DNA of 27,320 nucleotides from Klebsormidium nitens (GCA_000708835.1 DF237746.1:1-27320); one strand, 5' to 3'; positions 1-11,648 are shown, numbered from the stretch's first letter. Translations and numbers: made by a program. The notes: generated from the letters alone by a model not told the origin.

Positions 1-192
1 TGATCTGCTCCTTCAATCCTCACCATTCATACATCATCCAAGGGCTCTGAGGCCAGAGAAGACAGCCAACGTGGACCCCATGTGATGTGGTGCTGCAGCA
101 CAGGGTCCCTGGAGAGCTTGCGCCCCATGGACCCTTCAACACCTTTCAAGTTGCGAAAGGTGATTCTGCCAATCCTACCATGTAGGAGTGTT
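1..192. other. Intergenic DNA, no gene seen
   Basis: I see no open reading frame with coding character, no splice-bounded exon and no RNA gene here. It could be the 3' flank or an intron of a gene lying to the left, but nothing in the sequence decides this. Confidence 0.5.
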
Positions 193-486
193 TACCGTAG
201 TCCAACGTGATGATTCCGAACGATTTTATTTCGAACTATTTTCCAACAATCCGACCAGGAAAGTAGAATTATTTATGCTCATTCCGACCAAAATCCGAAT
301 GCCCTATGGTCTCACTCAAAAGGGGAATTTTAAGCTGCTTTTGGCAGTTTTACGGCTTCCGAGGACCATTTCAGAGTTATTTTGCGTTTCCGAATTTTCA
401 CTTTCCGAATGGAAAATCGGAGTTTCTGACTTTCCGAACGCAGATATTTATTTATTTATTCGGAATCATCACGTTGGACTACGGTA
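193..486. mobile_element. MITE with perfect 28-bp terminal inverted repeats
   Basis: The 28 bases at 193-220 are the exact reverse complement of 459-486; the arms contain the core CCGTAGTCCAACGTG. The element is bounded by TA on both sides (TA|CCGTAG...CTACGG|TA), which fits the TA target duplication of Tc1/mariner-type (Stowaway-like) MITEs. Because TA also pairs with itself in the inverted repeat, the duplication cannot be proven. The interior is AT-rich and carries many copies of a TCCGA/TTCCGAA subterminal motif in both halves. There is no transposase coding capacity, so it is non-autonomous. Perfect arms imply recent insertion. Reading frames that run through it are chance. Confidence 0.85.
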
Positions 487-532
487 TAGTGCGGGTGGTG
501 GTTTTAGTGGCGACCAGTCTATTAGGCTCTGG

Positions 533-668
533 CTGGCAGGGTCCTGGCAGAGCCGGCTGCAGGGCCGGCACAAAGCCGGCAGGGTGCCTTCGGCACCGGC
601 CGGGTTGGCAAATCTACCGGCCAGGTCCGCCCCAGCGTGCCGGCTGCGGGAAACCCTGAGTAGCCGGT
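533..668. repeat. GC-rich GCCGGC hairpin cluster
   Basis: About 135 bp are dense in GCCGG/CCGGC and can fold into several short hairpins, for example GGCTCTG pairing with CAGAGCC, and GGTGCC-TTC-GGCACC. The base composition contrasts sharply with the AT-rich MITE beside it. The heptamer TATAGTG occurs on both sides (485-491 and 676-682), so the segment 492-675 may itself be a small insertion with a 7-bp duplication. That is weak evidence because the left copy overlaps the MITE end. Confidence 0.45.
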
Positions 669-682
669 ACTATACTATAGTG

Positions 683-1716
683 GCCTCGCGCCCAGATGGC
701 CTTAATCGACGGACGTTAGTGCCCTCTCGGGCGCATCGGACGGCCAAGTTTCTGTCAGCAGGTGGATGTCAGAAAAGTTGTCAGAAATGTTCGAAGCGGA
801 ATTGCGCGCTCGCAATTCAGCTTGCATGCGGTTGTACTTCAGATGTTTAGATATGTTTCCACAGTGTGTTGACCAATCCAGTCTTGATGCGGGATGAATC
901 ACCAATCAGATTCTCGAACACTGATCAACAGCAGGTACCTAAGTTTACCTTGCTTGCTTTTCCCGCACAATTCATGGCCCCATGCCACAGCGCCATGCTA
1001 CCTAGAGCACTTCATTCGGCCCCGGGATTGGGGCCCAGCTTGTCAGGTCAATTGGTCATTGCTCATGTCATCACGGACAGATTACAGGGTGAAAGGAGTT
1101 TAATTCCTAGCTCTAGGTCTAGGCTGGAAGAGGCTGAGCGCTTCGTTTAGGAAAGATATTTAGACGGATGCAAGGACGAGCAAACAAACACGGTCATTCC
1201 TGCGAGCAAGATTACCCCGTTTTCTGTCTAGACGTCCCGCATCGTCCTGGCCCCCTGTGGTTGATATCTGTCTCCATGGAGATTTAACGGGCTAGAGGAT
1301 TATCTGCAGAAAGATTGTATTGACAGGATCTCTGCAAGGGGAAGCCTAGTTGAAGGCATAAGCGCGAAACCTATAGAACAGTTGCAGCTGGATTTTTGCC
1401 ACAGTATCAGTGGCTCATTCCTGCCTTAGCCGGCGCAAATTTCTTCAAAAGGTCAAAAGGACTTTGTACCTGATTCTGGGGGAACATAGCTCACTCAGGC
1501 TGAGACTCTACATAGGTAGGAGTAGAGCCCTACTTTCAAGAATGTGTTTTGAATGTTTTGAATGAACACTTCAAAGGTGCCTCCTCAGCTGCGACTCATT
1601 GGCAGCGCAGCAATGCGCCCTCCTAGAAAGCACTGGACCACCACGGTTTTGCAACCCCTGCTTATGGGCGCGTCAAACGGAGTGTAGCAAGGGTTTAATG
1701 AGCCCTGCAAACCAGC
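683..1716. promoter_or_regulatory. Upstream region of gene A, no promoter motif resolved
   Basis: About 1 kb without a supportable coding region. It should hold the promoter and 5' UTR of the cyclic-nucleotide-binding gene. I see no convincing TATA box at a sensible distance. There is a short direct repeat (GAATGTTTTGAATG-like, about 1540-1565) and a small inverted repeat, CTCTAC...GTAGAG, near 1505-1527. No RNA gene was recognised. Confidence 0.35.
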
Positions 1717-2166
1717 ATGGCGAGCAAGCATGTCAACATCCTCGAGCGCCGCACAATGGAGCTGCGCGCGCGGGACGAGGCGCTCGCAAACGCGCTCAAG
1801 GCGTTCAGCGAGCGCAGCAAGGAGCACGGCGGCGCCGATGCGGCCGACCGGCCGGGAAGCTCGGGAAAGAACAAGGCGCGGCTGAAAGTCGTGCGCGCAG
1901 TGGCGACGATAATGAAGCTCGCGAAAGTGCATGTCCAGGCAGACGTGGTGGCGCCCAAGCGGGACTCTGTGGAATCGAAAAAGCACTCCAAGCGGAGAGC
2001 AACGATCGATCCGGGGAGCGGTCACCCAGAGGGATCCCCGGAGAACTTGCCTGGGGGTGAAAGAAGGCCGAGTCACAAGCCGAACGGGCACAGCGAAAAG
2101 CTGACGGCTGTGCCGTCCTTTCGGAAGTTTGCTGCCAGCTCAGCGACCCGTGGATCAGGCCTCAAG
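1717..2166 (+). CDS. Gene A exon 1: charged N-terminal region
   Basis: Encodes residues 1-150. It opens with MASKHVNILERRTMELRARD, a charged, probably helical stretch of about 40 residues, followed by a Lys/Arg/Ser/Gly-rich, probably disordered segment. It ends AAG|GTCAGT in phase 0. I recognise no domain. GC content is higher than in the following intron, as for the other exons of this gene. Confidence 0.7.
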
Positions 2167-5100
2167 GTCAGTGTTGCGCTTGGATCCGCCAGGGGGATGC
2201 TTATATGCAGCATAATGCAAGTTCCTGCTTTTGAAGCAACCAGCAATCCTCCGCTGTGAAATCTTCACCAATCTGCGTTCTGTTGATTGCATCATAGTCA
2301 CAGTGGTCACCAGTGGCTTCCTCCGTCCGTTGGGTTGCTTGCACGGAACAGATCAGAGAACTGTTCAAGGTGCAAATACGCTCGTACATTTGGTAGCCCC
2401 ACTTTGCTCGACGATCATTGCGGTGCTCGGCCCTTGCCAGACGAAGCAAGGATCAGACTTCAAACCATCACAAGGTTTCCTGCCCTGAATCGCCCAGAAT
2501 TTGTCCGTTTTATCAACCTTAGAAGTCCATCTTAGGGTCACCTGCGGATTCTCCTGCGGCCACCTCTACTACCTTTATTCCAGTCTTTCTTGAACGAGAT
2601 CTCATCGCTTCCGCGATTTAAGCCTCCCATTCCCTCCATTTGGTCAAAGGAGGAGAGAAAACACTAGTTGCAGGAAACATGAAGCATTTCATCTCGTTGC
2701 AGGATTCGTTGCGGGACCAGGTTCAACAAATGAGCCTCCAGGCGATGCGGCGGCTGTGCGAGACGCCGTTGGAGGAGCGCACGCCCGAGATCGTGGAGAA
2801 GATCTGTATCATGCTGCAGCAACTGACCCCACTCTTCAAGGACGTCACGCAGGGCGTGCTGGAGGAAGTGACGAAAGTCATGCGCGTGCAAGAGTACCAG
2901 GCATATACCAGCGGTGCGTAAATCTCAGTCTGCATTGCATTCTTTCAAGGTTTCGGGGCATTCAGGAAGCGACAAGAAGTCGGGTTCTACTCTCAGTCGA
3001 GGCTTTAGGGCGATCACGAGATGGTAGGGGCCATGTGCGTGCAGGGGTACCAGGCATACATCAGCGGTCCGGCGATCAGAAGTCTGCTTCCTCTACCCGG
3101 AATCCAGGTTTTGGGGTGTTCAGATTCATCGTCGGCTGTTTTCGGAAACCCACCCACAGAGAAAAAGGGTCATGCCGGATCAGAGTCTGATTGTGCAGCC
3201 GTCTAAGGTTGGGGCAAGTCGCAAGGTGACAAAAGTCGAGCGCGTGCAAGGGTACCAGGCATACACCAGCTAGTTTATGTTCCAATTCTGCTCTGGTTGA
3301 CTGGTCTCGGGCGGACAGAAAGTCACAGTTCTTGCTCTCCCTGGGTCGAGGCTTTGGGGCAACTGGAAATTGATAAGGGTCGTCCGCGGGCAGAAGCTCA
3401 AGGCCTACACTAGCGGTGCGCCGATGCGAGTTGGGTCTGCAAACGTTCTGGGGCATCGAGAAGCGGGGAATCTTCTCTGGAGGCCCTAGGCATAAGTGCT
3501 GTGTCTCTCGTCAAGTCACGTCAAGTATCAAGATTCAAGGACAGCCCGACTCACTCCGACCGAGTGCCGCTTTCGCGACACAGCACCACAAGCAGCCCTT
3601 CTAAGTTTCGTGTTCCTGACGAAAAAGCTCATGCAGATCAATCTCGTGGATCGTTTCTTTCAAGTTGCCAAACCCCGAGAGTTCACGGGAGTCAAAACTC
3701 CAACGGTTGACTCCCATACTAACAACGTTCTGTTTTATCACAGTGCACCATCAGAGCGAGCCGTCCACTGAGTTTTACATCATTCTTCGGGGAAAAGCGG
3801 AGGTTAAAATCGCAAACGGGAATCTGCTGAAGGCGGTCAACGTGCTCGCGCGGGGGGAGTATTTGTAAGTACCACCCACGGGAAGCAACTTGACCAGGAA
3901 GAAATCAGTGTTAAGCAAGCTTGGTCTGTGGTTGCTTCGAAGTTCCTTCTACCAAGAAAACTTGGTTCATTTCTGGTTCGATGCCTTTCAATCAATCGTG
4001 GATAAGGGCAAAACCTTTCTATGTTTTGTGGGGTTCAACCGACTGAAAGGAACTCACGATTGCAATCAATGTCAGTGCTCGGCGAAACTGCTCCTTACAT
4101 ATTGCTTTCAGAGTAAGTGCTTCTAAGAAGGCAGAGCTCGAGCTCTGAGCTGGTGACAGGCGTATTACGTTTGGGAGGCGATGAGAGAATCTTATGTGCG
4201 TTCACGTCTCCTTTGGAAGGTTCGGACAAACGTCGCCGTTTGTTGCTCTGCTCTCACACTACAGAGAGGTGCTATGTAGCTCAGCGCCTGTTCCAACGTC
4301 ACAAGTTGTTGGTCGAAAACGTTTTCACGTCGGAGTCTTTTGACGCGTTTCCAGCTTTGCACGCTGACCCACTTTTGGAACCGTGACTTCGCAAACGGCT
4401 GTCCTAGAAATTCTCCTTATTTCAACAGCTCGACCGTCCAAGAAGAATACAGCGAAATAACATTTTCGTCCTTCTAAGTCTAAGCATGGACTATCTTGCA
4501 GCGGTGAGATTGGACTTCTCAAGGGTACAAGACGATCAGCAACCGTCACTGCTCGGACGCGCATCGAGCTGCTCGTATTTGGGAAGGAAGACTTCGACAG
4601 ACTGTTCAGGGTCAGTCTGCGTTCCCTCTCGCCACTCTGGTTCTTACTTTGGCCGGATACGCAACGCGTACAAGCATTCAGAATAATGGAATCCTGAGAA
4701 GCTTCTGTCATACGAATCCAACGACTGCCGTCCAGTAAAGTCGGAAATCCGTCGCGTTTTTGCCTGAGCAGCCTTCCAACCTTTGAGCGAAGTTTGGGTC
4801 TAAAATCCAGTTGTCTCATATTCATAATGACTGACGAAAGTGCCCGAAGAACGGGTAGGGTTGGTTAGGGGGATTATGGGTGCGGACCGTATCTTTCCAG
4901 GTTCCGTTGGTTTTTTTATTTGCAACGGGCACGAGCCTCAGGCAAAGTGGTATAAGTCAACATCAAGTTGAGGTGTGTCTTGATCCGCACCCATCAAGTG
5001 GGCTCAGTTGCCGCGAATATTGGCGGCACTTAGCTCTCGTACTACTTTTACTTACGCTTTTTATCTGCTTCTCTGAAAGTAGCTCATGGCAGAGAATTCT

Positions 5101-8100
5101 CGAGACGGGCAGCACCCGTATATCCGCTTGTTAAAGGTGGCGAAAGCAGATATCCACTCTGATCAAGCGCTGAAGGTCGAAAAACGCTCTTTCTTTGTGA
5201 AGACTGTATAAGTCTGAAAGAAGGAAAGGCTGCTGATATGCCCCTGATTACGGCCAAGCACTGTCCGAAATGGACGCGTTCTAAACTTTCGTCACCGCTC
5301 ATCTCGCAGCCTCTTTTTGACCTGGCCCGCATCCGACGCGTCGAGTTCCTGCACTCCATCTACTCCTTCTTCAAGCTTCTCCCCGACGAGATAGAGAAGA
5401 TTGCCACCTTCTTCAGGCTTCGAGAGTGCGAAGACAAAACAGGTGCGCCTTTGCAGGAACGAAAAATACTCGGCTTCCTGAAGTATTGGTTTTCATTGTG
5501 AACAAGGTATAGCTGACGCGCCTTGAAGCAATCTGAGCGTATCGAGGTCCTGGTTTGCCTGGTTGGGACCAAACCCGTGCGCTCGCCAAAATAGGAGTAC
5601 GATTCCATATACATCCTGGTAGGGGACTCAAACCTCTGTGAAACAGTCAGCCTGTCCAACTAGAATGTCCTCCCCCTTGGAACTTTTGCGATGAAGGGTT
5701 TAGTATGGGGTCAAGGATTTCTCGTTTTTCGAAGCAGGGGTTTTGCTGGGGTTAATAGGGGGTTAGTCGCTCAAGTTTCGATCTCGGTCAACGCGGTCAA
5801 CCCGGTAAGGGTTTCGGCCAATAAGATCACGAATAAAAATGCCTTGCCGTTTTTGGAAGCATGTCATGTCCATAAGGGAGGCAACGAGCGGAATGAAACT
5901 GTGCTTTTTGAGACTCCTCACCGTCGCCGCAGTCAGTAATTGCATTTGCAGATACTGACCCCCTTATGAAGCCAATGATCGACCGTGTCTGGCGCTTGCG
6001 TGGCCGTGCAAGGAAGGGCCTCGACACAAAGGTCACAAGTGCCGTGCTGCCGTATCCATAACAAAGCGCTCTGTAACGTGTTGCAAGAGAGAGCCAACTT
6101 GGCATCCATCTGGATTAAGGTCCGCCTCCCCTCAGCAGTCAAAACGTCTGTTTGTAGCAAATAGCTGATTAGCATCGCGTCCCCGAGCTTATCGCCCCCT
6201 GACTTTCCAAGACCGGGCCGACTCCTCTGTCTCTCACCCCTGATTGTCCGATTACGCCTTCTCCTACTTACCGAAACCCTGGTATTGTTCATTTCTTAGT
6301 GATTAACGCGGAGGAGGAAGAGCGGTTGTACTTCATCATCGAGGGGGAGTGTCAGCTCAAGCATGCGCAGGGCGGGGACCTGCCCCCCGTCACTCTCGAC
6401 ACCGGAAACCCGGAGCTCGACGTGCCGTCCTTCTACAGGTGAATCGGTTGTTTCCAAATCCTGGAGGTTGAATCAACGCTGAAGCACAGTACAGAATACT
6501 TCTTGGAAACTTTGAATGACGGCGTGTCAAAGCTGCACGGTGCGTCCTCTTATAAGTTGTGCCGGAAAGTGACCGAAAACAATCATATCAGTAAAGATTG
6601 GCGGCGAGTCTCGGGTTTCATGAGATGTTCCTCAAGTAACAAGGTCCGACTTGTCCTTCGATACACGTGCACTGGACGTCCGAGCAGGGGATGGATCTGG
6701 TAAAGCATTCGCGATTACTTGGTAGCCATATGCCATTCTTCCGATGCAAAGAGAAGTTAAAAGCATTTTTGCGGGCATGCAATTGAAATGCAATGTCGAT
6801 GGACCGGACATCGGCGGAAAGGGCAGCGAGAGACTGAAAAGCTCCACAGAGCAACTGCAGAGCGCACAGAAACAGATAGAAATCTCCCACGAATCCTGCT
6901 TCTTGTCTCCGTCGATAAAACCCGCCTGCTTCTAGGCGATCTGCACTATCCCGTTTCCTTATCTGTCTTGCGACTTCTAATGGAACTCAAGGAAGGTGAT
7001 ACTTGGCCAAATAAAGAAACTACCCTCTTACACCGAAAGCCGATTAGTGCGCCTAGCTGCTCCGCACCTCTTCCCAGCCCAAAACAGAACCAACCCTAGC
7101 CGTCCCATTGAGATTACCTCCTTATTATTCTAGCTGATTATCATCACTCTCTTTCTTAAGTTCGCTTGATTTCTGTGCAGCGACGGGCGCACCATCTCCC
7201 GTTTGGGCCCCGGGGAGTTTTTCGGGGAGGGCTCGTTGTTCCCGCGCATGCGCCGCAACTGGTTGGTAGAAGCGCACGGGGCGACCAAGCTGTATTACAT
7301 CAACCGGATGGACCTCACAGCCCGTATCCTCTCGTGGCGCGCTCCAAAGTTTGCCAGCGTCAGCACTTTTACACGCCCCAACTTCAGGAGATACGCTAGT
7401 AATACAGCCACAAATGGGGCTGTTGCCCCTGCTTTCGCTCCCCTGGAAGGGGTAACGTGTCAATTTCTAAACGACGACAATTTAAGAGATGCGCCGTGAC
7501 ATGTTTTCCTGCTTGGTCTGCTTGCGTGCGCGGGTGGAGAGAGCAAGAGCAGTGGGCATGCTTTCTGTTGTTTCTTCCGCGCCGCTTGCTTGCGCCGTGC
7601 CCTGCTTCGAGGTTTTTTCAAACGACTGGTAGTATGAGCATCTATCTGGTGGAGTCGGTCCCGAAAATAGTTCGGCTCGCACCCGCTGCCTCCACTACTT
7701 TCAAAGCTCCAACGATGACGACATTCCAACGGAAAATCCCGCGAGCAGCAGTCAAACGTTGCGAAGACCGTTTAAGAGGGATTTGGAGTACAAGTGAGAT
7801 CCGAAAAGCCATCACCAAAGTAATAGCTCCTGTTGGATCAGATGCTGAGGCCGTATACGCACCCACTTTTCCTTGACTACGCTCCCGCTGACAGACGTCC
7901 TCCAAATGGTCTGGAAGTCGCTCGAGGAGGAAGCTGCCTTCCGGCTTGAGTACTTTGACGGCCGCCTCGCCGGGAAGAAACAGGTGAGAACCCCCAAACC
8001 CCACCGAACCCAACACTGCCTGCAAAAGGCTGGGCGCAACTTTGAGGGCAGCGTTCGGGGGTGAGTGTTCTCACAAGTCGCACTGCCGTTCGCTTTCAAA

Positions 8101-9296
8101 CCATCTGCGGGCTCTGCGGCCTGACGCGACCTTCATCTCGCTTTGGTTTGTTGCCTTCACGTTCTCCGGCGTCGACCCCGAGTGTGCTCTTGTTGGACGC
8201 ACCCGGTCACGATTTCATCCAGGCCTAAAACTTTGCCATGGCCCTCTTTCCGAATTCGCGCATTGATTCCCTTCATCATTCGCTGCCTCAACCAGTAAAT
8301 ATCCGCATCCACACCCATCGAAGTCTCAACGTCGCCGCTCGAGTTAATGATTCTCGTTTCCGTTGCTCCGTTCCAGTCGTTCAGCGACAAGTCCGGCCGC
8401 CCTCTGCACACGCTCGCGCGCCACGAACTCCTCGAAGAGTCTCTGAGCGCTGGCCTGTCGCCCGGCCTGGTCGACCCCCCGGGGGAGCTCACCGGAACAT
8501 TGAAGAGCGGGGAGAAGGCCCGGGGGGAGGAGGCGGCGCTCAAGCGGGAGGAGGCGCTGGCCGCGCTCAAGGCGGGGGTGGCGACCAAGCTGCGGGTGAG
8601 TCGCTAGAAGTGTCGCCCCTTTTTTTGTTGTTCGTTCTTTTGTTGCTTTCTTCTTTCCTGAGTTTGAGAGCATCCGATTGAGACGTCCGTCTTACCTTGC
8701 GGGCGTGGCATAGGCTTACTTGGATTGAGCAACGTGCAACCGCTCTCTGATTGTGGTACTATGCGATTGAGGACGACAGAGAATGGCTGTAAACTCCACC
8801 ATTTTTGCTCTCACTGCAGGATCTCGAAGCACGGCGGAGGTCGAAGTCTCACTTTTTAGCGTCCTTCAAGAGACTCGTTGATTCGCCTAACTGCGGGCTC
8901 CCTTCCGAGGCCTCGGGGGCGTCCCCTGAACACTTTTACAGCTTCTCCGCCCCCTGCTCTCCGGCGGGTCGACGCGATAACGTCAGCGTTTTTCGAGAAG
9001 GAGGGTTGCGCTCGTCCACAGTGTCATGGGGTGACCTAAGGTCCGAAGCAGGAAGCCCGTCGGAACGTAAGGGCAGGCGTGTTGATAAAATGAAAAATGT
9101 ATCTACATCTAGTCACCGCCCGGCGTCAGCTAGCTGCTTTGGCCCCCCGCGCTCCAAACCTCCGTCCGCGGAAACGAGCGGCGACGCGGCCAGCCCTGCG
9201 CGCCGGCATTCCACGGCAGCGCCGTGCGAGAAGCTCATTCCGCTGCGCACCGAGTCGTCACTGATTAGGAAGCTTAAGGCAGAGTACAGTATGTAG
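1717..9296 (+). CDS. Tandem cyclic-nucleotide-binding domain protein, ten exons
   Basis: Model: 1717-2166, 2703-2913, 3744-3864, 4502-4610, 5310-5442, 6300-6438, 7181-7398, 7895-7983, 8377-8595, 8820-9296. All introns are GT-AG, all phases agree, and the total is 2,166 nt (721 residues plus TAG). The product has a basic N-terminal segment, two consecutive CNB beta-barrel domains, then a charged helical stretch and a Ser/Arg-rich tail. There is no signal peptide or membrane segment, so it is probably cytosolic. CNB domains bind cAMP/cGMP or have lost ligand and act as scaffolds. No kinase, channel or cyclase domain is attached. The start has A at -3 and G at +4. The least certain junction is the donor after exon 7 (GCTA|GTAATA), chosen because it is the only reasonable donor in the right phase. 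Strongest exons: 3, 4, 6 and 7. Confidence 0.8.
2703..4610 (+). CDS. Gene A exons 2-4: first CNB domain
   Basis: Exon 2 (2703-2913) gives the N-terminal helical bundle with the family-like pattern ERTPEIVEKICIMLQQLTPL. Exon 3 (3744-3864) gives the beta-barrel core FYIILRGKAEV. Exon 4 (4502-4610) gives the phosphate-binding cassette, which reads FGEIGLLKGTRRSATV when joined across the intron. The Gly-Glu and the Arg before Ser-Ala match the canonical FGE(x)nR(T/A)A signature, so this domain could still bind a cyclic nucleotide. Introns split the barrel and the cassette (TT|C completes the Phe). Residues about 151-297. Confidence 0.82.
2880..3420 (+). repeat. Degenerate tandem copies of the exon 2 end inside intron 2
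   Basis: The exon 2 end, with core GTACCAGGCAT at 2894, recurs inside the intron at 3047 and 3252 (exact GTACCAGGCATAC), with a fourth diverged copy near 3396-3415. Each is followed by the position of the splice donor: GGTGCGT in the true exon, GGTCCGG, TAGTTTA and GGTGCGC in the copies. Downstream intron sequence also recurs (GAAGTC...TCGAGGCTTT.GGGC). The units are about 150-205 bp. The copies have lost frame or donor, so they are not expected to act as exons. Confidence 0.75.
5310..7398 (+). CDS. Gene A exons 5-7: second, divergent CNB domain
   Basis: Exon 5 (5310-5442) carries the linker and helices (FFKLLPDEIEKIATFFRL). Exon 6 (6300-6438) carries the barrel strand LYFIIEGECQL and an inserted acidic/proline loop. 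Exon 7 (7181-7398) carries ISRLGPGEFFGEGSLFP, the cassette region. FFGE is present, but the following RMRRNWLV lacks the R-(T/A)-A phosphate-binding signature. This domain therefore probably binds poorly or has another role. Residues about 298-461. The barrel is split by introns at places comparable to the first domain, consistent with an old internal duplication. Confidence 0.8.
7895..9296 (+). CDS. Gene A exons 8-10: charged linker and Ser/Arg-rich tail
   Basis: Exon 8 (7895-7983), with WKSLEEEAAFRLEYFDGRLA, and exon 9 (8377-8595), with an Ala/Lys/Glu-rich amphipathic helix near its end, form a probable helical or coiled-coil linker. Exon 10 (8820-9296) encodes 158 residues of low-complexity Ser/Arg/Pro sequence ending at TAG, likely disordered and rich in potential phosphosites. 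Donors GTGAGA and GTGAGT and acceptors ACAG, CCAG and GCAG join in phase. I see no enzymatic domain after the CNB pair. Confidence 0.7.
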
Positions 9297-11208
9297 GTGC
9301 AGAAGCGCCTGCACATTACAGCGCACGCGTGTTGGGTCGCTTCTTAATCCTAGTAGATTTGTTTGATTACTAACCCTGTTATCGTGTTACTAACCGTCTC
9401 TGAAGGACCTTCAGATTGCTTTTGACTGAGCTTGTTTCCTTACCCTGAGTTACAAGCCGTGCAGATGATGCCAGTGGAGGAGTCGGCCTTCTGTTGAGCA
9501 CTCTCTCAGTGCAGCACCCTTCACTTCCTCGTTTAACATAATTATGCACGACCAGGTTGGGTCGATCATCCGGACGGTCAGAGAATTGCGTGCAGTATGC
9601 CTGTGCGTCAATGGTGTCAACCGCAGGTTTGACTTCGTGCATGTCAATGCATGACACATGATCGTTGCAAGCCTGACAAGCTTCGTTCAAGGAAGAAGTC
9701 TGGATCTACTTTGATCCTCATAACAAGGATGCCGATGCTAGCAAGCTAGTTGCATTGTAGACGGCAAACGGCGATTTGGCATCTACATTTGGCTGCGATG
9801 TATGGATGTAGACGCCAAATTCGAAATTTCACGAGCAGGCAGTTTGACTACACATGTAGCCGTCAGAAGTCTTCTTGGATCGTGATAAGGAGCTGATTGC
9901 AAAAATAATGCCGTCATAATGAAAGTTACATGAAGTAAGTAGTTGTGCGGTCCTCGAAATCAAAACGAAGTGGCAACCAATGTGGTCGCGCAGTGTGCTA
10001 GCACCCAGTGCTCACAGGGAGCTCTCACATCCTCTCAATTGTTGGTACCTTTTCGGGTGCATATAGGCCCGTTACGATACTTTCTATCTTTTATCCTCCT
10101 TATGGAGATGTATTTTCGTTTCGATTGAGGAGGCATCATTGTCCAATACGAATGGGATACGAGGGCTGAGCGCCCAGGTTGGAAATAATCTGTTTTTGCG
10201 TCATTCGATGATTCGTCCTTATCCATACGATCGCGTGTAGAAGAAGTGAGCATCAGTTTCAACATGCGAAGTGCTTATGGAATCATGCATGGTCATTGCT
10301 TCATTCCTCCAATCCTTCATCCACCCGTCATCCACCTGATTCACGAATTACTGCAACTTTGCATCAAAATGCTGAAATGCGAATCCCGGGAGAATTGGAG
10401 AATCCTGACTTGACGTGAAGGGTGACGGACTGACCATGAAATCTTTGACAGGTAAAAGCGCTCAGCAGCTCAGATCTGCCTAGAGGTACCAAATACGTAT
10501 GAGGGCTGATAGGCAATTATTAGGCTGGTACGTACTGGCTGCCATGGTGCAGCAATGTACAGTGTACTAGCTCCCGTAACTCGTCGATGACTTTAGATAG
10601 GCGCCCGGGAGATGGATAATGTTAGATGGGTGGTTAGGGTGGCTTCGAGTGGAGAACCTGCACGTACCCATGGGTTAGAGTTTTTCGTTTGGAGTGCCCG
10701 AGTAACTCGAATTCCGGGTCTTACTGTTTACGTCTGTTAGTTCATACAACAGTTACCAGTATGTGGTACTGACGGTAGGAACCAGGGTGCTACGGTCTAC
10801 CGGTAAATCTTCGCCGGGTTCACTGTTATACGCCTCGGTCGGATGATGTCGGATCCAAGAAGTTCACATTGACACTTTATGGGTTCGGTACTGTATCGGT
10901 GTAAGCCTTTTACAGGAGAAGTGTCATTTTGTCAAGGTTTCCCGATTTTGTCGCTCGGTCACTGCCATATTATCGCTAAATCAATAGCGGTCAATGTCAC
11001 GGACAAAGAAGAGCGGAGCCTGGAGGCCATTCAGACCGGATCGGACGGTTTGAATGCACGCAAATCGCGGACACCGTGGCATTCCGGGCAGAGAAATAGG
11101 CGTGAGCCCCGGGCAGGGTGAACTGGAGAACTCCCCGCGCCACCTACCAATCCTCTGGTAGGTAGGTACTCTCTTGACATCGGAGTCATGCAAGCCTGAG
11201 CATGATGT
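9297..11208. other. Intergenic region, mostly featureless
   Basis: About 1.9 kb with no coding region I can support. The 3' UTR of gene A must begin here, but I see no clear AATAAA close to the stop. Apart from the hairpin at 9774-9820 and a short CCTACC...GGTAGG inverted repeat near 11143-11165, I see no structured element, tRNA or rRNA. Confidence 0.5.
9774..9820. repeat. 15-bp-stem inverted repeat
   Basis: ATTTGGCATCTACAT (9774-9788) pairs with ATGTAGACGCCAAAT (9806-9820), 14 of 15 positions, across a 17-base loop. A related GTAGACGGCAAA lies just upstream at about 9757. This could be a remnant of a small inverted-repeat element or a foldback structure in the 3' region of gene A. Transcription is not evident. 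Confidence 0.6.
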
Positions 11209-11217
11209 GCCAGTGCA
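11209..11217 (+). repeat. Target-site duplication, left copy
   Basis: GCCAGTGCA directly abuts the left TIR; an exact copy abuts the right TIR at 11887-11895. Confidence 0.8.
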
Positions 11218-11439
11218 GCAAAAGGGACAATCTACACTATTATATTAGTGTCTCCGGTCGATCTGTCAGGGTAAATACTCTCACAGGGCGTCGGCATTGG
11301 TTAATGGTCTGACATGTGTCAGAGTGGTCTGTTTGCTTGGATGCGGGACTCCGGTCCTCTTTGACCGGGCACCGGCCTGGTACCGAGCCACTTCCCGGGG
11401 ACCTCCTGGGGACCTCTCAGTTCCCGGTGACTGCCTTTT

Positions 11440-11648
11440 CAGTCTCAGTCACAGTCACAGTCTAGGTACCTCTTAAAGTGTCCATGGTGTCAAGACCCAC
11501 AGTATGAGTCAATTGGTTTCCGGCAGGTTAAAAAGCGCCACAGTTTACGGTCACAATCAAGGTTTAATCGTGTCTCAGTCTCAGTCACAGTTACAGTCTC
11601 AACCACAGTCACAGTGTCAATCCTAAAATCAAAGTTACAGTCACAGAC
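11440..11648. repeat. CAGTCA/CAGTCT hexamer repeat blocks inside the MITE
   Basis: Two blocks (11440-11462 and 11572-11648) of interspersed CAGTCA, CAGTCT and CAGTTA hexamers are separated by about 110 bp. Such subterminal or internal short repeats are common in non-autonomous DNA elements. The antisense reading frame made of Thr/Val/Glu is a by-product. Confidence 0.7.

Noticed and set aside
188-850. 220-codon forward frame
   Set aside because: It runs through the MITE and the GC-rich hairpins, has no family resemblance, and opens inside a terminal inverted repeat.
1599-2060. Overlapping forward and reverse frames across exon 1 of gene A
   Set aside because: They are GC-driven shadows; only the frame starting at 1717 joins in phase to the CNB exon at 2703.
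4131-4150. Palindrome AGAGCTCGAGCTCT in intron 3 of gene A
   Set aside because: It is a short restriction-site-like palindrome with no loop, repeats or context to suggest function.
4848-4872. GGTAGGGTTGGTTAGGGGG as a telomere-like tract
   Set aside because: It is a single irregular stretch, not tandem TTTAGGG units.
7457-7876. 139-codon frame in intron 7 of gene A as an extra exon
   Set aside because: No matching acceptor/donor phases and no CNB-family resemblance; the sequence character is intronic.
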